The position numbers and the translations under genes were made by a program. DNA of 12,375 bases, taken from contig DATBDM010000168.1 of the NCBI GenBank assembly GCA_036269915.1, forward strand, positions 1 to 12,375, read 5' to 3'. Position 1 is the stretch's first letter; each line of letters begins with the position of its first letter. Origin of the DNA: DATBDM01 sp036269915 (GTDB taxonomy: Bacteria > Actinomycetota > Thermoleophilia > Solirubrobacterales > Solirubrobacteraceae). Below, one piece after another: positions 1 to 7,121 of this stretch. A model generated the notes under the pieces. The model saw only the letters and a program-made list of their open reading frames with translations. It was not told the DNA's origin and searched no databases.

Positions 1-1
1 C

Positions 2-415
2 GAGCTGCTCGCCGCGCACGCGCCGACGCTCGGCACGCTCGAGGCGCTCGGCGAGGGCCGGCCGTTCGCGCTGTTCTTCGAGCCGCCGTCGCTCGACGAC
101 CGGATCGTCAACCAGTCGGCGCTGCTGTCGGCGATCTCCGATCCTCGCCATCACATGGACGACTGGCTCGACGCCCACCCACACGCCTGGCACGCCTGGC
201 GGATCCCTCCGGTCGCGAAGGCCGAGATCCGCGAGCGGCTCGACCAGGGCAACGTGACCGAGCGAGTGCTGATGCCGGGCCTCGACGGCCTCGCTGCGTG
301 GCTGCGCCGCTACTACGCCCCCGGCCGGGCGGGCACGGACAGCACGATGGACGGCGGTGGAGCGATGTCGGGGCCGCTGCCGTCCGGCACCGGCCAGGGC
401 GAGGGGGAGCGCTAG
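2..415 (+). CDS. FRG domain-containing protein, C-terminal part (5' end outside window)
   Basis: The frame is open from the left window edge to a TAG at 413-415 and gives 137 residues of a longer protein. The visible part matches the back half of an FRG domain. A D-D-R-I-V-N-Q segment (about residues 31-37 of the fragment) corresponds to the family's N-R-x-x-x-Q signature. It is followed by an I-P-P-V-A-K-x-x-I-R-E-R-L helix and the family's closing motif, here V-L-M-P-G-L-D-G-L-A-A-W-L-R-R-Y-Y. A low-complexity Gly/Ser tail of about 30 residues ends the protein. The biochemical activity of FRG domains is not established; they recur in phage-defence and mobile contexts. It converges on the hypothetical gene at 432-908 with a 16-bp gap. 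The assignment is good, but the N-terminus cannot be seen and may carry further domains. Confidence 0.75.
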   Translation, partial: ELLAAHAPTLGTLEALGEGRPFALFFEPPSLDDRIVNQSALLSAISDPRHHMDDWLDAHPHAWHAWRIPPVAKAEIRERLDQGNVTERVLMPGLDGLAAWLRRYYAPGRAGTDSTMDGGGAMSGPLPSGTGQGEGER

Positions 416-431
416 CCCGGCAGCCAGCCGG

Positions 432-908
432 TCACGGATGCGCCGGGAACTGCTCGAGCACCCACTCAGGGCCGAGCTCCGGGCGGCGGTAGGACCGCCC
501 GTTGACGCGCACGTAGTCGCGCGTGCGCAGGTCCATCGGGAGGTCGCGCTCGACCGGATACCACTCGTTGTGCATCCGGATCAGCTCGTTGAGCTCGTCG
601 AAGCGCCACGAACGGGCGAGCGCGCTCCAGCGGCGCGCGAACGCGTCGGGATCGTCGCCGTGCTCCTCGCGCAGCGCCCGGTAGGCGCGCTCGAGGCGGC
701 GGCGCTGGCGCGCGATGCCGCGCTCGATCTCGTTGACGCGCTGCATCCAACGCGGCGCCGCGCCGGCCTTCAGGTAGCTGTCGACCGCGCGCTGCGTCTG
801 GCGGGCCCGCGCGGACAGCGGGCGCCCCGTCTGCTCCTCGATGTCGCGTACGACGAGCCGCTCGAGCGGCGAGCGGCGATCCTCACGCTCGTCTGCCACC
901 CCCTCCAC
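432..908 (-). CDS. Conserved hypothetical protein, third gene of the XRE-ImmA unit
   Basis: I do not recognise a named family. The 158-residue product is charged and mostly helical in its first 100 residues: Arg/Glu-rich, no signal peptide or membrane segment, with a likely coiled-coil stretch around residues 55-85. A Trp/Tyr/Pro-rich C-terminal module follows (H-N-E-W-Y-P-V-E-R-D-L-P-M-D near residues 112-125, then R-D-Y-V and E-W-V-L-E-Q-F-P). This compact aromatic tail looks conserved and is probably the functional part. It starts 28 bp after the ImmA/IrrE gene on the same strand, so co-transcription is likely. The start is uncertain: GTG at 908 is used here, and a second in-frame GTG at 899 lies almost directly behind a GGAGG run. 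Strong third-position GC supports real coding; its role is unknown. Confidence 0.7.
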   Translation of the reverse strand: MEGVADEREDRRSPLERLVVRDIEEQTGRPLSARARQTQRAVDSYLKAGAAPRWMQRVNEIERGIARQRRRLERAYRALREEHGDDPDAFARRWSALARSWRFDELNELIRMHNEWYPVERDLPMDLRTRDYVRVNGRSYRRPELGPEWVLEQFPAHP

Positions 909-936
909 GATACGAGCCGCGGCGAGCGGCTCGAGG

Positions 937-1773
937 TCAGGCCGCCGACCTCACGGGATGCCGCGCGGCGACCGGCGCGAGCGCGATCAGCACCGCGTGG
1001 CGGTTGTTGAACGCCTCGCCGCGGAAGGCGGCGCCGCCGAGCGCGACGGTGGCCGACGGCGGATCGCTGGTCGTGCGCGCGGCCTCGGCGAGCTCGCGCA
1101 GGCCGGTCCTCGGCGCGATGCCCTGCGCGAACCCTGCCGCGACGGCGCCGAAGCGGGCGGCGAAGGCGGCCGACTCGATCGCGCGCCAGACCGGCAGGCT
1201 GCCGTCGCGGCGCGGGAAGCGCCCTGCGACGAGCAGCGCCAGCGGCGACGGGTGGGTGGCGACGTAGTGGTGCAGCGCGGCGTGGCGCGACGCGCCGTAG
1301 CGCTCGGCGAGCGCGAGGCCGGTGCGGATCGAGCACGGTCCCTCGGCGGCGCGGGCGGCGAAGTCCGCGCGCTGGAAGATCAGCATCCCCGCGCCGGCGT
1401 TGGCCTCGAGCTCCAGCGCCGCCCGGGTGTCGCGGAACAGCTCCTCCTCGGTGTCCTCGCGCAGCACCGCCTCATGCCAGGGGCACAGGGCGTGGATCAG
1501 CTCGTGCGCCTCGGTGAAGCGCCGGCGCACGCGCGACTGCCCCGGGTCGATGAACAGCGTACGCTCCTCGAACCAGAGCGCGCCGAGCAGCCGCCGCCCC
1601 GGCGTCCGCACCACGTCCGGCAGCGCGGGCATCGGAGCGATCGCGCGCACGCCCGCGACCGTGGCGACGGCGTCGAGCGGCGTCGGCACGACGCCGAGCA
1701 CGCCGGCGGCCCGCAGCGCGTCGTCGGCGATCCGCTCGAGCCGGCGCAGGGTGAAGGCGGCGGGCTCAGCCAT
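937..1773 (-). CDS. ImmA/IrrE family metallo-endopeptidase
   Basis: A zinc peptidase of the ImmA/IrrE (COG2856-type) family. The H-E-L-I-H zinc motif sits at residues 90-94 (H90, H94 ligands, E91 catalytic). The family's downstream E-x-E-A-N motif is at 121-125, with E123 the probable third ligand. Known members cleave a partner XRE repressor: ImmA acts on ImmR in ICEBs1, IrrE/PprI on DdrO after radiation damage. The partner here is plausibly the XRE gene directly upstream, whose stop overlaps this ATG by 8 bp, implying translational coupling. At 278 residues it is longer than ImmA (about 170) and nearer IrrE in size. The region after residue 140 is Ala-rich, has no motif I recognise, and could be a sensor. 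Proteolysis of the neighbour is inferred from family and context. Confidence 0.88.
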   Translation of the reverse strand: MAEPAAFTLRRLERIADDALRAAGVLGVVPTPLDAVATVAGVRAIAPMPALPDVVRTPGRRLLGALWFEERTLFIDPGQSRVRRRFTEAHELIHALCPWHEAVLREDTEEELFRDTRAALELEANAGAGMLIFQRADFAARAAEGPCSIRTGLALAERYGASRHAALHHYVATHPSPLALLVAGRFPRRDGSLPVWRAIESAAFAARFGAVAAGFAQGIAPRTGLRELAEAARTTSDPPSATVALGGAAFRGEAFNNRHAVLIALAPVAARHPVRSAA

Positions 1774-2134
1774 CGTCGCGGCGCGCCTTCAGCTCGGCCA
1801 TGTAGCGCAACGCGTCCGCCTGCTCGCGCGGTGAGAGCTCGCTCATCGCCCGCAGGGCGACCGTCATCCGCTGGCGCTGGCGCCCGGACGTCTCCCCATC
1901 GCCCGCGTGCCCGGCGAGCGCCAGCAGCCGCCCGAAGTCGAGCCCGTAGAGCGCCGCGAGCTCCCACAGGATCGACATCTCCGGCTTGACGATGGTGTCG
2001 GTCTCGATCTGGGAGAGGTGCGCGTTGCTCAGGCCGGTTCGGCGCTCGACCTCGCGCAGGCTCAGCCCGGCCTCGCCGCGTGCGGCGCGCAGCACCGAGC
2101 CCAGCGTGGCGGGATCGGGGCGGGCGCGCGGCAT
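1766..2134 (-). CDS. XRE-family helix-turn-helix transcriptional repressor
   Basis: A 122-residue cytoplasmic DNA-binding protein. A classic Cro/CI-type HTH spans residues 10-65: L-R-A-A-R-G-E-A-G-L-S-L-R-E-V-E-R as helices 1-2 and G-L-S-N-A-H-L-S-Q-I-E as the turn and recognition helix. A short C-terminal helical segment (E-L-S-P-R-E-Q-A-D-A-L-R-Y-M) probably dimerises. The two-part layout and size resemble DdrO/ImmR-like repressors cleaved by ImmA/IrrE peptidases, and such a peptidase follows with an 8-bp overlap. The ATG at 2134 is chosen because the HTH domain begins soon after it. The frame stays open to a GTG at 2206, but that would run through the putative operators. No good ribosome-binding site is visible, so translation may be leaderless. 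It probably represses itself and the divergent gene at 2208. Confidence 0.88.
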   Translation of the reverse strand: MPRARPDPATLGSVLRAARGEAGLSLREVERRTGLSNAHLSQIETDTIVKPEMSILWELAALYGLDFGRLLALAGHAGDGETSGRQRQRMTVALRAMSELSPREQADALRYMAELKARRDDG

Positions 2135-2207
2135 GATCGACGATGATGGCAGGGCGCTCAGACGCTGAGCGGTTCCGTCCGGCGGCGCCGCTAAGTTGCT
2201 GAGCACG
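2135..2207. promoter_or_regulatory. Divergent control region with two copies of a GCTMAG-N3-CTGAGC operator
   Basis: This 73-bp gap separates the XRE gene from the divergent AlbA_2 gene. It holds a perfect 7-bp inverted repeat, CGCTCAG-ACG-CTGAGCG, at 2155-2171. A second copy at 2190-2204 reads GCTAAG-TTG-CTGAGC: same 3-bp spacer, one mismatch in the left arm. The centres are 34 bp apart, about three helical turns, which suits cooperative repressor dimers. A TAAGTT box (2192-2197) that could serve as the -10 of the rightward gene lies within the second copy. That XRE proteins bind short palindromes in their own promoters is general knowledge; that this one binds here is inference. Confidence 0.55.
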
Positions 2208-2663
2208 ATGCACCGCCGCGACCCCCGTATCCCGCTCCCGGCCCGTCGGCTCTCGGCGCGCGCGTTCTGGCGCCGCTACGGCCGGCTGGAGCACGAGCGG
2301 CTCGAGTTCAAGCGCTCGGCGCAGCGCGTGCACGAGTCGGTCGTCGCGATGGCGATGGCGGGCGGCGGGACGATCGTGCTCGGCGTCGCCGACGACCGCC
2401 GGCTCGTCGGCTGCGCGCCCGACCAGGCCACGCTCGACCGCATCGCGCTCGTCGCGCACGAGACGCAGGTCGAGGTGACGGTGCGCCCGCTGCGCGTCGG
2501 CCGCGCGGCGCTGACGCTGATCGTCGTGCCGGCGGTGCGCGATCGCATCGTGACCACGCCCGACGGACGGATCCTGCGTCGGCTGGGCAGCGCGAACCAG
2601 CCGCTGCGCGGCGACGCGGTCGCCCGCTTCGTCCGCGCGCGCGACGCCGGGGCGATGCCGTGA
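2208..2663 (+). CDS. AlbA_2 (Schlafen-type) domain protein
   Basis: A 151-residue protein that is essentially a single AlbA_2 domain. The diagnostic E-x-x-x-L-E-F-K-R-S stretch is at residues 30-37. A helix and the G-G-G-T-I-V-L-G-V-A-D-D strand-turn follow at 52-63, then a V-x-x-R-x-L-x-V-G strand pair and a final R-x-G-S-A-N-Q-P-L motif near the end, as in the family. These domains occur in putative transcriptional regulators (with HTH domains), in Schlafen-like nucleases and in defence proteins; no partner domain is present here. It is divergent from the XRE repressor and probably under its control. The ATG at 2208 is preferred; an in-frame TTG at 2196 is possible but lies in the putative operator. 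No clear ribosome-binding site is visible. The antiporter gene follows after 30 bp. Confidence 0.75.
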   Translation: MHRRDPRIPLPARRLSARAFWRRYGRLEHERLEFKRSAQRVHESVVAMAMAGGGTIVLGVADDRRLVGCAPDQATLDRIALVAHETQVEVTVRPLRVGRAALTLIVVPAVRDRIVTTPDGRILRRLGSANQPLRGDAVARFVRARDAGAMP

Positions 2664-2693
2664 CCGCTCCGCTCGGCCATCGCCTGCCAGCCT

Positions 2694-3797
2694 ATGTACG
2701 TGGCCTCGCTGAAGCGGATCTCCGTGCTGCGCTGGACGGTGACCGTGCCCGTGGTCGCGGTGATCGTCCTGGCGCTGAGCTGGGGCAGCCATCCGGCGAC
2801 GCCGCTGGTGATCCTCATCGGCGCGGTGCTGATCGGCGCCGTGCTGGCCGCGGTCCACCATGCCGAGGTGGTCGCACACCGGGTCGGGGAGCCGTACGGC
2901 TCGCTGGTGCTGGCCGTCGCGGTGACGGTGATCGAGGTGGCGCTGATCGTGACCCTGATGGTCTCCGGCGGGAAGGACACGGCGACGCTCGCGCGCGACA
3001 CCGTGTTCGCGGCGGCGATGATCACGTGCAACGGGGTCGTCGGCCTCTCCCTGCTGCTCGGCGCGCTGCACCGGCGGGTCGCGACGTTCAACGCGGAGGG
3101 CACGGGCACGGCGCTGGCGACCGTCGCGACGCTCGCGACGCTCAGCCTCGTGCTGCCGAACTTCACCGAGTCGCGGCGCGGGCCGGAGTTCTCGCCGGGC
3201 CAACTGGCCTTCGCCGCCGTCGCGTCGCTCACGCTCTACGGGCTGTTCGTGTTCGTCCAGACCGTGCGCCACCGCGACTACTTCCTGCCGGTGACCGCCG
3301 ACGGCGCGGTCGTCGACGAGGAGCACGCCGCGCCGCCGACCGCCCGCGAGGCGCTGACCAGCGTCGGCCTGCTGGTGCTCGCCCTCGTCGCGGTCGTCGG
3401 GCTGGCGAAGATCGAGTCGCCGGCGATCGAGGACGGGGTCGACGCCGCGGGCTTCCCGCCCTCGGCCGTCGGCGTGGTCATCGCGCTGCTCGTGCTGCTG
3501 CCGGAGACCGTCGCCGCGGCGCGCGCCGCCCGCCGCGAGCGCGTGCAGACCAGCCTGAACCTCGCGCTCGGCTCGGCGATGGCGAGCATCGGTCTGACCA
3601 TCCCGGCGATCGCGGTCGCCTCGATCTGGCTCGACGGCCCGCTCGAGCTCGGGCTCGGCGCGACGCAGATGGTGCTGCTGGCGATCACCGTCGTGGTCGG
3701 CGTGCTCACGGTCGTCCCGGGCCGCGCGACGCTGCAGCAGGGCGGCGTCCACCTCGTCCTCTTCGCGGCGTTCCTGTTCCTGGCGGCGAGCCCGTGA
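2694..3797 (+). CDS. ChaA-like calcium (sodium/potassium):proton antiporter
   Basis: An integral membrane protein of the cation/Ca2+ exchanger (CaCA) superfamily, 367 residues, close to the usual ChaA length, with about ten to eleven hydrophobic segments. The first alpha repeat is plain: H-R-V-G-E-P-Y-G-S-L-V-L-A-V-A-V-T-V-I-E-V-A at about residues 62-83, with the two conserved glutamates. The inverted second repeat is L-L-P-E-T-V-A-A followed by N-L-A-L-G-S-A-M-A-S-I-G-L-T-I-P at about 265-307. Known relatives export Ca2+ and Na+ or K+ in exchange for protons across the inner membrane. A charged cytoplasmic loop (residues about 200-222) separates the halves. It follows the AlbA_2 gene by 30 bp and precedes the kinase gene by 7 bp, so the three are likely co-transcribed. 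Ion specificity cannot be read from sequence alone. Confidence 0.88.
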   Translation: MYVASLKRISVLRWTVTVPVVAVIVLALSWGSHPATPLVILIGAVLIGAVLAAVHHAEVVAHRVGEPYGSLVLAVAVTVIEVALIVTLMVSGGKDTATLARDTVFAAAMITCNGVVGLSLLLGALHRRVATFNAEGTGTALATVATLATLSLVLPNFTESRRGPEFSPGQLAFAAVASLTLYGLFVFVQTVRHRDYFLPVTADGAVVDEEHAAPPTAREALTSVGLLVLALVAVVGLAKIESPAIEDGVDAAGFPPSAVGVVIALLVLLPETVAAARAARRERVQTSLNLALGSAMASIGLTIPAIAVASIWLDGPLELGLGATQMVLLAITVVVGVLTVVPGRATLQQGGVHLVLFAAFLFLAASP

Positions 3798-3804
3798 CGG
3801 ACGC

Positions 3805-4677
3805 GTGAACCGCGACGCGATCGACGCCGCGCTCGCCCGCCGGCTGATCGAGGCCCAGTTCCCGCAGTGGGCCGCACTGCCGATCGAGCGGGTCGCCCAC
3901 GACGGCTGGGACAACCGCACGTTCCGGCTCGGCGACGCGCTCAGCATCCGGCTGCCGACGGGCGACTGGTACGCGCAGCAGGTCGCCAAGGAGCAGCGCT
4001 GGCTGCCGTGCCTGGCCCCGCACCTGCCGCTGCCGATCCCGGCGCCAGTCGCGCGGGGCGAGCCCGGCGACGGCTATCCGTACGCGTGGTCGGTCTACCG
4101 CTGGCTCGACGGCGAGATCGCCGAGCGGACGCGCGTCGACGACCTGCCCGGCTTCGGCGCGGCGCTGGCGCGCTTCCTCGTCGCGCTGCGCGCCGCGGAC
4201 GCCACCGGCGGCCCGCCGCCCGGCGAGCACAACTTCTTCCGCGGCGGCCCGCTGGCGACCTACGAGGCCGAGGCCCTCGCCGCGGTCGAGACGCTCGGGG
4301 ACGAGATCCCGCGCGAGGCGATCCTGCGCGTCTGGGAGGAGGCGATGGCGACGACCTGGGAGCGGGCGCCGGTGTGGGTCCACGGCGACGTCGCCGCTGG
4401 CAACCTGCTCGTCCGCGACGGCCGGCTGGCGGCGGTGCTCGACTTCGGGTCCTCCGGCGTCGGGGATCCCGCCTGCGACGTCGTGATCGCCTGGACCTAC
4501 CTCGACGGCCCGGGCCGCGACGCGTTCCGCGCCGCGCTCGGCCTCGATGCGGCGACCTGGTCCCGCGGCCGCGGCTGGGCGCTGTGGAAGGCGCTGATCA
4601 CACTGGTCGGGCACCTCGAGGACGGGACCGACGCGTCCCGTCCCCGGCGTGACATCCAGCGCGTGCTCAGCGCTTGA
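3805..4677 (+). CDS. Aminoglycoside phosphotransferase (APH)-fold kinase family protein
   Basis: A 290-residue cytoplasmic kinase with the eukaryotic-like/APH fold. The nucleotide-lobe strand N-R-T-F-R-L-G is at 37-43. The catalytic Brenner motif H-G-D-x-x-x-x-N is at 193-200 (D195 base, N200 metal), the D-F-G metal-binding motif at 213-215, and the stabilising D-P-A-C-D at 221-225. W-L-D-G-E at 100-104 is the hinge-side signature common in this family. Family members phosphorylate small molecules (antibiotics, sugars, amino alcohols); most genomic homologues of this type have unknown substrates, so drug resistance should not be assumed. The GTG at 3805 is the start, 7 bp after the antiporter stop. 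The 3' end overlaps the convergent hydrolase gene by 11 bp (4667-4677). Confidence 0.85.
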   Translation: MNRDAIDAALARRLIEAQFPQWAALPIERVAHDGWDNRTFRLGDALSIRLPTGDWYAQQVAKEQRWLPCLAPHLPLPIPAPVARGEPGDGYPYAWSVYRWLDGEIAERTRVDDLPGFGAALARFLVALRAADATGGPPPGEHNFFRGGPLATYEAEALAAVETLGDEIPREAILRVWEEAMATTWERAPVWVHGDVAAGNLLVRDGRLAAVLDFGSSGVGDPACDVVIAWTYLDGPGRDAFRAALGLDAATWSRGRGWALWKALITLVGHLEDGTDASRPRRDIQRVLSA

Positions 4678-6976
4678 CGCTCTTGTTCGCGTACGCCTGG
4701 TAGTCGCGGCAGGGCTCGCCGCGCAGGCCCGGGCACGGCGGCAGCGCCGTCGGGACCTGCAGCCCCGGCACGACCGGCAGCGTCAGCTTCGACGGCCGCC
4801 GCTTGGCGTGCGCGAGCGCGACGGCCGCGGTGCGCTTGGGGCGCGCCTGACCGAACGCCCAGATCGGCTGGTCGCCGTTGGGGGCGCTGAGGATCACGCG
4901 GATACGCGAGCCCGGCCGGTACGCATGCCCCTGGTAGTAGAGCGGGATCGTTGCTGCGACGAAGCGCTTGCGCGGCAACGCGGCCACGTCGGACTTGCGC
5001 AGGCTGAGCACCGGCTCGAGCTTGCGGCTCTTGTGCCGGTCCAGCTTGCGCGCGTCGCCCCGCAGCCAGCCGCCCTGCACGAACGTCTCCTTGCCGTCGG
5101 GCCGGACCTCGGTGATCGTCACCTGCAGGTCGACGTTCGGCTTCGAGGAGCGGATCCACGCGTGCAGCGCGCCCGCGCCGAGCACGGTCGTCGCCGACTT
5201 CAGCGGGGCCGTCAGGTAGGAGAGCGCGCTCCCGGCGGGGTTCTGCGACCACTGGTAGGGCGGTGTCGCCGTCCACAGGCCGTTCGTCCCGCCCGCCGTG
5301 TCGCCCGTGAAGTCGGTCGGCGGCCGGTTGCGCGCGTTCGAGCGGAACGCGTCGATCCTGGCGCGCTTCGGCTTGGCGGCGCGCAGCGCGCCGCCCGCCG
5401 AGAGGTACCAGGAGCGCGCCTTGGTCCCCGGGACCGGGAAGCGGGTGAACGAGTGCTCGTAGCCGGGGACCGGCGATCCGGCCTGCGGGCTTCCCGCACC
5501 GTTGTCGAACAGCAGGCGGATCGGCTGGAGCTGCTCGAACGCGCTCAGCGCCGTGTCGTAGGTCGGCTGCTGCTGGATCGGATCCGGCGGCAGCGTCACG
5601 CCGGAGATGCCCATCGCCTCCTGGTAGATCACCGGCGCCCCGGCGCGGATCGCCGCCGAGTCGGTGATCGGCGCCTCCTTCGCCACGTAGAGCTTGAGGA
5701 AGTCGTACCAGCGGTTGAGCGTCTCCGGGTCGAGCGAGTCGACGTGCGTCCCGTTCGTGAACGTGAACCACTTGCGCTGCGTGCCCGTCATGGCGCGGGC
5801 GAGTGTCGGGCAATGGCCGCCGGTCTGCTCGTCGGTCCACTGGCAGGCCATGTAGACCGGGACGTCGATCCTCTTGACGAACGTCTGCGGCGCCAGCGGA
5901 TCGGCGACCTTCGGCCGGTAATGGCTGTTGGCCCGGATCTTCTTGAGCAGGTTGACCGCCTGCCCGTGCAGCGCCTGGTTGGCCTTGCAGGTCTGGTCGC
6001 CGCCCTGGACGCGCTCGTAGGAGTACGCCTGGCCGCCGTCGGCCGAGGCGGGCTTGGCGTCGTGGATGCGCTCCTTGGCCCAGTTGACGGCGAAGCCCGT
6101 GTTGAGGACGCCGCCGGGGTAGAGCGTCGTCTGCGTGCTGTCGATCACCGACAGCGGCGAGATCGCGGCCAGGCTCGGCGGGCGCAGCGCCGCGGTGAAG
6201 AGCTGGCTGATGCCGCCGTAGGAGATGCCCATCATCCCGACCTTGTGGTTCGAGACCCAGGGCTGACGCGCGATCGTCTCGATCACGTCGTAGCCGTCGA
6301 GGCTCTGGAGCGGCTCGAAGAAGTCGTACGCGCCGCCCGAGCAGCCGGTGCCGCGCATGTTCACGTCGACGACGGTGAAGCCCATCAGGTTCGCGATCAC
6401 CGCGATGCCGTTCTGCGGCCCGGACGGGTCGGCGTAGCCGTACCCGGAGTACTCGATCAGCGTCGGGTTCGCGCCCGACGGGGACGGGCCGGGCAGCGGC
6501 ACGCCTGGCGGCAGGAGCTTCGTGAGGTCCTGCGGGTCCACGCCGGCCGGCAGCATCCCGCCGAGGTCCTGCGGAGGATGGACGTCGATGGCGAGCTGGG
6601 TGCCGTCGCGGGTGGTCAGGTAGCCGTAGCCGCTCGAGGGGATCGACTGGTCGTACACCTTCGTGCTCGGCGGCGCCGGCCGCGTCGAGAGCACCCGCAG
6701 CGCCGCCGACCTCGCGCCGCCCGCGGCGAGGCGGACGCGGTACCCGCGACCCGGCTTCACGTTGCGGAACAGCAGGCCGCCGAGGCCGTCGGCACGCTTG
6801 GTCTGCAGCTTGTGGCCGCTCTTGACCAACGACGCCTTCGCCTTGGGCGCCAGTCCGGTGGCGTAGACCTGGCGCGCGCTCCCGTGGGCGTCGAACGCCT
6901 CGGCCGCGCCCGTTCCGGTCACCAGCACCAACGCGACGGCAACCGCGAATCCCAATACACCGCTTCGACGGAACAT
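4667..6976 (-). CDS. Secreted CocE/NonD-family serine hydrolase (X-Pro dipeptidyl-peptidase-like)
   Basis: A 769-residue exported alpha/beta hydrolase. A Sec signal peptide covers residues 1-27 (M-F-R-R, hydrophobic core, A-E-A cut site). A small beta-rich domain follows at about 30-102, then the hydrolase domain from about 108. The nucleophile elbow G-I-S-Y-G-G is at 250-255 (S252); the probable acid and base are D382 (Q-W-T-D) and H411 (N-G-T-H). R-G-T-G-x-S-G-G at 208-215 is typical of the CocE/PepX group. The C-terminal jelly-roll domain (about 560-700) matches the X-Pro dipeptidyl-peptidase C-terminal type. Several cysteines, including a pair near the C-terminus, suggest disulfides. The family cleaves esters, amides or X-Pro peptides; the substrate here is unknown. 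ATG 6976 gives a normal signal peptide; an in-frame TTG at 6988 would add four residues. Confidence 0.88.
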   Translation of the reverse strand: MFRRSGVLGFAVAVALVLVTGTGAAEAFDAHGSARQVYATGLAPKAKASLVKSGHKLQTKRADGLGGLLFRNVKPGRGYRVRLAAGGARSAALRVLSTRPAPPSTKVYDQSIPSSGYGYLTTRDGTQLAIDVHPPQDLGGMLPAGVDPQDLTKLLPPGVPLPGPSPSGANPTLIEYSGYGYADPSGPQNGIAVIANLMGFTVVDVNMRGTGCSGGAYDFFEPLQSLDGYDVIETIARQPWVSNHKVGMMGISYGGISQLFTAALRPPSLAAISPLSVIDSTQTTLYPGGVLNTGFAVNWAKERIHDAKPASADGGQAYSYERVQGGDQTCKANQALHGQAVNLLKKIRANSHYRPKVADPLAPQTFVKRIDVPVYMACQWTDEQTGGHCPTLARAMTGTQRKWFTFTNGTHVDSLDPETLNRWYDFLKLYVAKEAPITDSAAIRAGAPVIYQEAMGISGVTLPPDPIQQQPTYDTALSAFEQLQPIRLLFDNGAGSPQAGSPVPGYEHSFTRFPVPGTKARSWYLSAGGALRAAKPKRARIDAFRSNARNRPPTDFTGDTAGGTNGLWTATPPYQWSQNPAGSALSYLTAPLKSATTVLGAGALHAWIRSSKPNVDLQVTITEVRPDGKETFVQGGWLRGDARKLDRHKSRKLEPVLSLRKSDVAALPRKRFVAATIPLYYQGHAYRPGSRIRVILSAPNGDQPIWAFGQARPKRTAAVALAHAKRRPSKLTLPVVPGLQVPTALPPCPGLRGEPCRDYQAYANKSVKR

Positions 6977-7121
6977 GCCGTCACTCAATCATCCGGCGGC
7001 CGTCGTTGTCGCAGTTGCCCCGAGCTGCGAGAGGCCCGGCCACGAGGCCGCGCATGGCCGGCGCTCCAACCCGCGGCGCCTAGGCAGAGCCGGGCGACCG
7101 AGGTAGGCTCGGCGGGGAGCG

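Noticed and set aside
1497..3989. 830-codon open frame on the minus strand
   Set aside because: It runs opposite to the AlbA_2 and antiporter genes and through the XRE-ImmA genes in another frame. The product is Arg/Asp/His-rich low complexity with no domain, as expected for a shadow frame in GC-rich DNA.
3805..4677. Aminoglycoside resistance gene
   Set aside because: Only the general APH kinase fold is supported. The context (AlbA_2, antiporter) and the family's breadth give no evidence for antibiotic substrates.
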